Below, in pieces: positions 6,105 through 10,403 of a stretch of 10,403 nucleotides of DNA (position 1 is the first letter of the stretch; the number at the start of each line of letters is the position of its first letter). The stretch is taken from the NCBI GenBank assembly GCA_035362115.1, contig DAOSDD010000158.1:1-10403 (forward strand), in the 5' to 3' direction. This stretch comes from DUMC01 sp035362115. GTDB lineage: Bacteria; Bacillota; Clostridia; Acetivibrionales; DUMC01. The notes beneath the pieces were generated by a model. It ran no database searches, was not told the origin of the DNA, and was given only the letters and a program-made list of their open reading frames with translations. A program made the position numbers and the translations under genes.

Positions 6105-6294
6105 CTATGTAATAGATAGTTCTGGAAATTTAAAATCTCCTAAATCACAATTTATAGTTCTTACAAACAAAGGGTCTGTTTGATATTCTTGCATATTTAA
6201 AATTTTCAAAAGGCATATAACTTTTATAATCACCATTTGCATAACAATGCATGCACGCAGTTGGACAGCCGCTTATTTGAATATCAAACCACAT
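6105..6294 (-). pseudogene. Radical SAM protein, internally deleted
   Basis: On the minus strand a frame from ATG 6294 reads MWFDIQISGCPTACMHCYAN, with the CxxxCxxC iron-sulfur cluster motif of radical SAM enzymes at residues 10-17, and continues to FENFKYA. It then jumps frame: the frame in use stops at 6145-6147, while a second frame reads QEYQTDPLFVRTINCDLGDF and ends at TAG 6105-6107. Intact enzymes of this superfamily are several hundred residues long, so nearly the whole barrel is gone. GGGAGG upstream precedes an ATG for a five-codon frame whose TAA overlaps this ATG (TAATG), so initiation has also been altered. The motif supports the superfamily only; the reaction is unknown. Confidence 0.72.
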
Positions 6295-6416
6295 TAATTA
6301 TTATTTTCCATATGGTTCCTCCCGTATAAGTTATTATGTTTAATTTCGAATATTCTACTATTGCGTCCGACGGCTGGAGGTCCGAACGCCCAGGCAGGCT
6401 GCATTTCAGCTAATGG

Positions 6417-6513
6417 CTCTAACTCCTGAAGTGCCTGAGCTTACAAGTCAGACGGAAACCTTAGATAGCTCTTATCTTGATTTCTGGCTAACCGACTCGG
6501 TTAGCGAAGACAA
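6417..6513 (-). repeat. Half attC-like site (R' side only)
   Basis: It ends on the minus strand in GTTAGAG (6417-6423). The interior is nearly identical to 9739-9845 and 3706-3805 (GCTTACAAGTCAGACGGAAA, then TTAGATAGCTC, then the CTAACCGACTCGGTTAG hairpin). Similarity stops at about 6513, where coding sequence of the truncated doc gene begins. The R'' half is missing. Confidence 0.72.
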
Positions 6514-6726
6514 TTTTAATATATTTTCTTGTTTATACCTACCTTCAGCAATTGTTAATCCAAGATCTATTAATTCCTTATGTGTATATCTGAGTAATAT
6601 CCCATTATACTCAAGAAGCACAAGCATTGTATAAATGCCCGTTCTCTTGTTTCCATCTACAAACGGATGATTATTTACAATACCAAAACAAATGCTTGCA
6701 CATTTATCTTCTATAGTCTTATACAA
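6472..6726 (-). pseudogene. doc: Doc/Fic-family toxin, truncated at both ends
   Basis: The frame encodes the core of a Doc-type Fic protein, which in intact form inactivates EF-Tu by phosphorylation. The Fic motif HPFVDGNKR is complete at residues 20-28, preceded by ELYKTIEDKCASICFG-like helix and followed by YNGILLRYTHKELIDLGL, as in Doc. About the first 50 residues are missing, with an in-frame stop just upstream of TTG 6726. The native C-terminus ends near ENILK at about 6513, after which the frame continues through the half attC to a chance stop at 6472. No antitoxin partner (Phd) is present. The loss of the N-terminal part makes activity unlikely. One deletion apparently removed the gene's 3' end together with the R'' half of its attC. 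Confidence 0.8.
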
Positions 6727-6736
6727 TTCTTTCCCA

Positions 6737-6767
6737 TTTTAAATGTTTTAAAACCTGTTCTATATAG
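6737..6767 (-). repeat. 31-bp dispersed repeat, copy B
   Basis: The minus strand reads CTATATAGAACAGG through ATTTAAAA and matches 2808-2838 at 29 of 31 bases. It lies between the cassette leader hairpin (ATGGC...GCCAT) and the truncated doc gene. Confidence 0.75.
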
Positions 6768-6796
6768 GATGGCGAGCTTTTTGTGTGCCATATGTC

Positions 6797-6946
6797 AGAG
6801 AACGTTCAGCACTCAAGACACATCCGAAGCTTAGATAGCTCCTATCTTACTGAGGTCGTGTGGTGCAGCTTTCTTCATGCTCGCTCTCGCAAAGTCAACT
6901 TCTTGCTCTTTCCCGCCCGCACCCTTGTGCAGACGATTTGTTTTGT
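6797..6946 (-). repeat. attC-like site after the GNAT gene
   Basis: R'' is ACAAAAC (6940-6946) and R' GTTCTCT (6797-6803) on the minus strand, 150 bp. It is a mosaic: the R' side shares CTTAGATAGCTCCTATCT with the long class, while the R'' side (CGTCTGCACAAGGGTGC) matches the short class. A GNAT cassette opening with the complementary GTTTTGT is not found; the corresponding position holds ATTTTGC inside the collapsed site near 7530. Confidence 0.7.
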
Positions 6947-6973
6947 GAAGTACTGCAGCCCCCGTAACTCAGA

Positions 6974-6993
6974 GCTAGCCACGGACGGCTAGC
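6974..6993 (-). other. Cassette 3' hairpin overlapping the GNAT stop
   Basis: The stem is GCTAGCC / GGCTAGC with loop GTCCGT, identical in its loop to the hairpin at 9958. Here the module's TTTAAGGGC is read as sense codons (Phe-Lys-Gly) and the gene stops at TAG inside the stem, so the hairpin module overlaps the coding region. Confidence 0.65.
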
Positions 6994-7501
6994 CCTTAAA
7001 TACTTCCTCTGGAATTACATTTAACACATAGAAAGCAACGTCAAACGGCCCCATCATCTTTCTTCTTACTTGTTTGAAACCAATCTTTTCATAAAAATTA
7101 CATAACTCTTTTCTGTCACCAGCACAATCCAACCTTAAAAATCCTACATTTCTCTTTCTACATTCTTCAACAGCATATTCTATCATCTTTTTTGAGATTC
7201 CTGTCCCTGAATATTTTCTTTGAATGCTTAGTTTATGTATAAATCCAGATTCTCCTGGTTTTATGTCAGGCCAAAAGAATGAATCGTGCCACTTTAAGAT
7301 CATGGCTCCTGCAATATCGTTATCTACTTTTAGTACGTAAAACTCATCTACCTTATTATTCTCTAGTAACTTTACCTTAGTAATGTCTTCTAACTTCCAC
7401 ATAGGTTTTCCTATATCAATCAACCATTTTGCTGCTTCCCTCATAATCTCTATTGCCTCATCAACATTACCAGTATTAATTGATAATTGCTCATTAATCA
7501 C
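6989..7501 (-). CDS. GNAT-family N-acetyltransferase
   Basis: A 170-residue acetyl-CoA-dependent transferase. The acetyl-CoA binding region (motif A) is GFIHKLSIQRKYSGTGISKK (86-105), with the R-x-x-x-G-T-G phosphate loop at 95-101. It is followed by a helix and the strand FLRLDCAGD, and then the motif B pattern CNFYEKIGFKQV (134-145), all typical of GNAT enzymes. The substrate cannot be read from the sequence; relatives acetylate amines of antibiotics, polyamines or protein N-termini. The chosen start is GTG 7501, with AGGGGG about 8 bases upstream; the nearby ATG in TAATGAG is out of frame. It lies downstream of the HD gene in one composite cassette. Its last codons derive from the cassette 3' module. 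Confidence 0.88.
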   Translation of the reverse strand: MINEQLSINTGNVDEAIEIMREAAKWLIDIGKPMWKLEDITKVKLLENNKVDEFYVLKVDNDIAGAMILKWHDSFFWPDIKPGESGFIHKLSIQRKYSGTGISKKMIEYAVEECRKRNVGFLRLDCAGDRKELCNFYEKIGFKQVRRKMMGPFDVAFYVLNVIPEEVFKG

Positions 7502-7608
7502 TCATCTTCCCCCTAATACTGTCTGCAAAATGCATTTTCTCATGAATACCACAAAGCCAGAGCCGACCACGGATGGGAGACCCTTTAACATTCTTCTTTT
7601 ATTGATAA
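7502..7608 (-). other. Collapsed cassette junction between HD and GNAT genes
   Basis: After the HD stop come TTAAAGGG and a hairpin (arms near 7560-7564 and 7579-7583, loop ATCCGT, with several G-U pairs), then CTGGCTTTGTGG as in other modules. Instead of a 125-190 bp attC, only about 25 bases separate this from the GNAT ribosome binding site. They contain a perfect 12-bp palindrome AAAATGCATTTT (7527-7538), which may be what remains of R'' and R' after deletion of the site's interior. Confidence 0.5.
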
Positions 7609-8202
7609 TTACTTTATAGCACCTTTGCTTTTTGCTTCGGAAAAAATGCTTTCAACAACATCCCATATTTCTTTAGACCCATCTTGAATATGCTTATTTT
7701 TATCATATAGCATATCTAATGTGATATCATGAACTTTCCAAGTATAATACTCTGTCAGTTGATTTTGTAATATAGGCTCAAACCTATCAATTGTCACAGC
7801 AAATTTTGATTCTGGAGTTTTCTTTTCTTCAAATTCTCTCCACAAACCAATAAATTCCTCTTTTTGATCCTCTGGCAATATGCCAAATATTCTCTCAGCA
7901 GCAACGTTCTCCATTTCTTTTGCGCATGTCCTCATCTGTGTATCATATACAATTACATCACCTGCATCGATTTCAACAATATCATGAATCAATACCATCT
8001 TGATTACTCTTGAAATATCAATTTTTTTATTTGAATATTCATTCATAACTAAAGCCATTACAGCTAAGTGCCATGCATGTTCTGCATCATTTTCAAAACG
8101 AGATTTATTGAATAATTTTGTTTTCCGAAAAATATGCTTAATCTTATCAATTTCAATTAAGAATTCAACCTGTTTCTTTAATCGTTCCGTTACAAAATCC
8201 AT
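7609..8202 (-). CDS. HD-domain phosphohydrolase, HDDC2/YfbR-like 5'-nucleotidase
   Basis: A 197-residue metal-dependent phosphohydrolase. The HD-domain ligands are His42 in NDAEHAWHLA, His73-Asp74 in IHDIVEIDAGD, and Asp139 in TIDRFEPIL. The spacing and surrounding sequence (RIFGILPEDQ, LWREFEE, TPESKFA) fit the HDDC2/YfbR branch, whose characterised members remove phosphate from deoxynucleoside 5'-monophosphates. The protein is full length for that branch and cytosolic. AGGAAGGGG lies about 9 bases before ATG 8202. It opens the composite cassette that starts at core site GTTACAT (8300-8306), with a leader hairpin CCGTG...CACGG between. A housekeeping-like nucleotide-salvage or damage-sanitising role is an inference from the family. 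Confidence 0.9.
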   Translation of the reverse strand: MDFVTERLKKQVEFLIEIDKIKHIFRKTKLFNKSRFENDAEHAWHLAVMALVMNEYSNKKIDISRVIKMVLIHDIVEIDAGDVIVYDTQMRTCAKEMENVAAERIFGILPEDQKEEFIGLWREFEEKKTPESKFAVTIDRFEPILQNQLTEYYTWKVHDITLDMLYDKNKHIQDGSKEIWDVVESIFSEAKSKGAIK

Positions 8203-8299
8203 TTTAATATGCCCCTTCCTGTTTCCCCTTCAAATTGTAGCTGTAGAGACTAACTTATCAGACCCGTGCCTGGATGACACGGCTATCGCATGAGCTTTC

Positions 8300-8445
8300 A
8301 TGTAACATCTGGTTTGCCCGACGCTCCTGAACCGTACAAGCGTAGCCTTTCCCGCGAGCGGTGCTTGCAACCAGGTGAAGGGGTGTGGTGCTCCTTACTT
8401 CAGAGCCTTATCTCAAAGCACCTTTGCGGGCAAACATTGTTAAGT
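8300..8445 (-). repeat. attC-like site closing the Cys-rich-protein cassette
   Basis: R'' is ACTTAAC (8439-8445), matching the integron consensus RYYYAAC, and R' is GTTACAT (8300-8306); 146 bp on the minus strand. R'' exactly complements GTTAAGT at 9739-9745. The inner arms TTTGCCCG and CGGGCAAA form an 8-bp stem, the clearest attC-type fold in the window. It is a member of the short class with CCTTCACCTGG inside. Confidence 0.85.
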
Positions 8446-8471
8446 GGAGTTGGCCCACCCGCAGAGCAAGA

Positions 8472-8486
8472 GCCACAAGACGTGGC
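8472..8486 (-). other. Cassette 3' hairpin after the Cys-rich-protein gene
   Basis: TTTTAAGGTT leads into GCCAC / GTGGC around GTCTT, followed by CTCTTGCTCTGCGGG and R''. It lies about 55 bases after the stop, so the module is separable from the gene end. Confidence 0.55.
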
Positions 8487-8546
8487 AACCTTAAAACTTT
8501 CTCGCAAATGTTATGCTCATTAATCTCAATAAAAAATAAGCCTTTT

Positions 8547-9641
8547 TTATATCATTTCTCTTAGTTTTAATAAAACGTTGCGGTCTATTTCAAATAATTT
8601 AGCAAACATATCTTTTAGACCATCAATAGCTTCTTGCTTTCCCAAACGCTCTGCAACATTATCTGCAACTCTAAAGCCTGTTTTAGGAGAAGATCCTAAG
8701 ATCCCCCATACTTTCCAACACAAATCGTGAAATTTAAGGTATTGGTCTGTTATAAAGCATAATCCCTGTTTGTTTCTTTCACTATCGGTTTGATGATATA
8801 TTTTTGCAGTGGCGCTTTCGGCAGCGTGCCAACGTCGTTCAACCGTATATCCCGCCAACTCATTCAACCAAACACCAAGCTTATGTTTGTCATTATTTTT
8901 TTGATTAAGTGCAGACATTACTTTTATTTCGAGTTTGGAATGTTCTTTACACTCAAGAGCTAAAATTATTCGCTTGATTATATCTGAAAAAGAAAGCATA
9001 TCTATTTTGCCTGTTATAATAATTGCACAATTTAAATTATCATACCATTTATCAGAGAAAAACAACTCATCTTCCGTATATCCGTCAGGCGGTATCGCTA
9101 CCTTAAAAGCCCAATGTTTATGGGCATCTATACCATATAAAGTTTGATTTTCTGTATCATATCCCGTAACAACGCTCCAATCCTCACCATTGCCGAGCTT
9201 TATCAAAGCAGGCATTTTGTTATTGATTGAAGCTTTTATTTGTTCAAACAATCTTTCTTTGCTTTCTTTTTTGTTCAAACGCACATAATCATATCCGGCG
9301 GCTTTAAAAACAAAATCAAGCCTGTCGGGTAAATCATAGGAAAACTCATATTGGGTATATGTTTTTTCGTAACACCCTGTGCAATCGGTGTCATTCCATA
9401 AAAGCCCGATACCACTCCAAGTAATGTAGTCATGATATATAGCTTCATAATGTCTTTGTAAAATTGATTTATTGTTACAATTACCGCAATTGATACAGGC
9501 AGAGCGTTTTTGTCCGCAATAAACAGGTGTGTTTTCATTTTCTTTATTAACAGAAACCATAAGAGAAGAAAAAGCACAAATCAGTCCATTGCATTGGGCA
9601 TCAGTGGGAAACTGCACAACATTAGGAATTATTTTCTTCAT
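8547..9641 (-). CDS. Cys-rich hypothetical protein, possibly C39/BtrH-like
   Basis: A 364-residue protein I cannot name firmly. The N-terminal 180 residues resemble papain-like C39/BtrH-type domains: a Cys pair near the start (QCNGLICAF, Cys17 and Cys22), a Gly-rich stretch DWSVVTGYD (154-162), and YGIDAH (169-174). The usual His before VVTGYD is replaced, so catalysis is doubtful. Two clusters (Cys42, Cys49, Cys52, Cys55 and Cys87, Cys90) could bind metal. The C-terminal half is helical and charged. I chose ATG 9641 because GAGGAGG lies 9 bases upstream; the frame is open further to 9683 but without a ribosome binding site. The protein has no signal peptide or membrane span. It is the sole gene of the best-defined cassette (8306-9744), with a GGCC-GAAA-GGCC tetraloop hairpin just after its core site. 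Confidence 0.8.
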   Translation of the reverse strand: MKKIIPNVVQFPTDAQCNGLICAFSSLMVSVNKENENTPVYCGQKRSACINCGNCNNKSILQRHYEAIYHDYITWSGIGLLWNDTDCTGCYEKTYTQYEFSYDLPDRLDFVFKAAGYDYVRLNKKESKERLFEQIKASINNKMPALIKLGNGEDWSVVTGYDTENQTLYGIDAHKHWAFKVAIPPDGYTEDELFFSDKWYDNLNCAIIITGKIDMLSFSDIIKRIILALECKEHSKLEIKVMSALNQKNNDKHKLGVWLNELAGYTVERRWHAAESATAKIYHQTDSERNKQGLCFITDQYLKFHDLCWKVWGILGSSPKTGFRVADNVAERLGKQEAIDGLKDMFAKLFEIDRNVLLKLREMI

Positions 9642-9721
9642 TACATTGATCCTCCTCAATTTAAGATTATATAAATAACTCATACAACCGTCCCCAAGTC
9701 AATCCGACGCATGACGCGGCG

Positions 9722-9733
9722 GCCTTTCGGCCA
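9722..9733 (-). other. GNRA-tetraloop hairpin in the cassette leader
   Basis: Just inside the cassette start, after GTTAAGTGAAATT, the minus strand reads GGCC-GAAA-GGCC, a short stem closed by a GAAA tetraloop. Comparable small hairpins follow the core sites at 609, 6797 and 8300. Confidence 0.5.
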
Positions 9734-9738
9734 ATTTC

Positions 9739-9931
9739 ACTTAACGACCAGGCACTCGTGAAGTATCTAAGCTTACAAGTCAGGCGGAAACCTTAAATAG
9801 CTCTTATCTTGGTTTCTAGCTGACAGACTCGGTTAGCGAAGACATTTGGTGTACTGCCTGGACTTGGTATCAGAAACATGTTTTTCAGAACTCAGATCAT
9901 GTACACCTTTATGCAAATGCTTTTGTTATAT
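9739..9931 (-). repeat. attC-like site closing the small membrane-protein cassette
   Basis: On the minus strand R'' is ATATAAC (9925-9931) and R' GTTAAGT (9739-9745, fits GTTRRRY), 193 bp, one base longer than the site at 3706. Inner arms GCATTTG and AGTGCC-like sequence pair partly. R'' complements GTTATAG at 10194-10200 in 6 of 7 positions. Confidence 0.78.
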
Positions 9932-9957
9932 GATGGACTGGGACCCGCGTAGCCAGA

Positions 9958-9977
9958 AGCAGACACGGACGTCTGCT
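9958..9977 (-). other. Cassette 3' hairpin after the small membrane-protein gene
   Basis: The stem is AGCAGAC / GTCTGCT (7 bp) with loop GTCCGT on the minus strand, five bases after the stop codon, followed by TCTGGCT. On the plus strand the same stem is followed by CCTTTTTATTTT and could terminate transcription coming the other way. Confidence 0.65.
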
Positions 9978-9982
9978 CCTTT

Positions 9983-10156
9983 TTATTTTGTAAAACGGTT
10001 TTTCTTAAGCCGTTTTTTTCTTTGCTTTTCAGGCTGTGGCCGAAGCAGTTTATCAGCAATAATTTTTGCCGAAACACTAACTCCTATTGGTATGATTATG
10101 TATTTAACACACCAGACAACAATATAACCGATGTTAGTGTATAAATCATTATTCAT
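9983..10156 (-). CDS. Small single-span membrane protein (57 residues)
   Basis: A short gene with a very strong ribosome binding site (AAGGAGGTGG before ATG 10156). Residues 8-35 (NIGYIVVWCVKYIIIPIGVS and on) form one membrane span, followed by KLLRPQPEKQRKKRLKKNRF, a strongly basic tail that would face the cytoplasm. Short hydrophobic plus basic proteins of this shape include type I toxins and holin-like peptides, but I do not recognise the family and assign no function. It is the first gene of the array behind the promoter at 10286-10314, and a decayed paralogue lies at 3357-3450. The stop TAA is at 9983-9985, immediately before the 3' hairpin. The tail codons form an inverted repeat (AAACGG...CCGTTT) at 9991-10015. 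Confidence 0.72.
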   Translation of the reverse strand: MNNDLYTNIGYIVVWCVKYIIIPIGVSVSAKIIADKLLRPQPEKQRKKRLKKNRFTK

Positions 10157-10193
10157 CCAACCACCTCCTTCCTTTGCATATTCCCCGCAGCAA

Positions 10194-10200
10194 CTATAAC
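10194..10200 (-). other. First core site of the array, possible attI or attC end
   Basis: The minus strand reads GGATGGCGAC then GTTATAG, the point where the first visible cassette begins, 38 bases before the small membrane-protein start. No attC body is seen on its upstream side; instead a leader and promoter occur. This fits an attI position, though an incomplete attC cannot be excluded. Confidence 0.5.
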
Positions 10201-10242
10201 GTCGCCATCCTTATATATGGAAATACAAAGAAAGGACCTTTA

Positions 10243-10274
10243 AAGCAAATCACCCGTCTCAAACCTGATTGCTT
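10243..10274 (-). promoter_or_regulatory. Leader RNA hairpin
   Basis: The arms AAGCAATCA and TGATTTGCTT pair over 9 bp with one bulge around a 13-15 base loop, beginning a few bases after the expected transcription start. A second small stem AAAGG-T-CCTTT follows. It could stabilise or attenuate the array transcript; there is no proper U-run. Confidence 0.4.
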
Positions 10275-10285
10275 ATTACCTGTCC

Positions 10286-10314
10286 ATTATACTATATACA
10301 ATTTATAATTGCAA
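10286..10314 (-). promoter_or_regulatory. SigA-type promoter reading into the cassette array
   Basis: The minus strand has TTGCAA (10309-10314), a 17-base spacer and a perfect TATAAT (10286-10291). Its place upstream of the first core site and its direction match the role of the cassette promoter Pc in integrons. Nothing else is recognised from 10315 to the window end. Confidence 0.7.
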
Positions 10315-10403
10315 TATATTCCAGAACATTTGTTTATACCTTAAATTCTATTTGATAATTATTTTATGATTTTTTATAGAACCCTAAAAACACCTGCGAA
10401 ACG

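Noticed and set aside
6413..6634. Plus-strand open frames over the attC sites (e.g. 3729-3971, 6413-6634, 8290-8523, 9846-10127)
   Set aside because: Similar translations (PELTGQTETLDSSYL type) occur only because the repeats themselves are similar; they have no ribosome binding sites and run into antisense of real genes.
9275..9577. 100-codon minus-strand frame within the Cys-rich gene
   Set aside because: It is an alternative frame of the intact 364-residue gene and lacks its own ribosome binding site.
600..10000. CRISPR array or REP-type repeats
   Set aside because: The repeats are long, diverged, spaced by whole genes and have core sites at their ends; no short direct repeats with regular spacers are present.
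10366..10403. Possible plus-strand gene start MIFYRTLKTPAK at the window end
   Set aside because: No Shine-Dalgarno sequence and only twelve codons visible; insufficient to call an integrase or any gene.

Overview
The window reads as part of an integron-like gene-cassette array. The host looks like a low-GC bacterium with strong AGGAGG-type ribosome binding sites, most likely a Firmicute of the Clostridia; a spirochaete cannot be excluded from sequence alone. All intact cargo genes lie on the minus strand, each is a single self-contained accessory function with its own ribosome binding site, and they are separated by related repeats of about 125-195 bp. On the minus strand each repeat ends in a GTT-starting core (R', e.g. 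GTTAGGC, GTTAAGT, GTTATCT) and begins shortly after the preceding stop codon with an AAC-ending core (R'', e.g. ACTTAAC, AGATAAC, ATAGAAC). The decisive observation is that the R'' at the end of a cassette is the exact reverse complement of the R' at the start of the same cassette for the deaminase, serine-hydrolase and Cys-rich-protein cassettes (7/7 each), and nearly so (6/7) for the first small-protein cassette. This is what excision and insertion of circular cassettes between G and TT of an attC site produces.

Layout, read in the direction of transcription (high to low coordinates). A consensus-like promoter (TTGCAA, 17 bp, TATAAT) at 10286-10314 points into the array, followed by a leader hairpin and a first core site at 10194-10200. 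Then come: a 57-residue single-membrane-span protein (9983-10156); attC 9739-9931; a Cys-rich, possibly C39/BtrH-like protein (8547-9641); attC 8300-8445; an HDDC2/YfbR-like HD phosphohydrolase (7609-8202) fused across a collapsed attC to a GNAT acetyltransferase (6989-7501); attC 6797-6946; a truncated Doc/Fic toxin (6472-6726) running into a half attC (6417-6513); an internally deleted radical SAM gene (6105-6294); a HAD hydrolase (5223-5969); attC 4937-5121; a beta-lactamase-fold hydrolase with Cys in place of the SxxK serine (3946-4809); attC 3706-3897. A scrambled zone follows (1700-3700) with a short VOC-like fragment, a second, decayed copy of the small membrane protein, an aph(3')-like pseudogene, an orphan hicB and a plus-strand tyrosine-recombinase/IS91-type transposase remnant. 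Last are attC 1492-1634, a nucleoside deaminase (781-1404), attC 609-732, and the frameshifted end of a DDE transposase (1-277).

Between the stop codon (typically TAAGGG) and R'' almost every cassette carries a short hairpin whose stem differs from copy to copy but whose six-base loop stays close to RTCCGT. This pattern of changing stem and constant loop suggests a structured RNA or DNA element tied to the cassettes, and it is the part I do not recognise from described integrons. No integrase of the IntI type is visible; if there is one it lies beyond 10403 or elsewhere. Most broken genes here have lost internal segments while keeping both ends.
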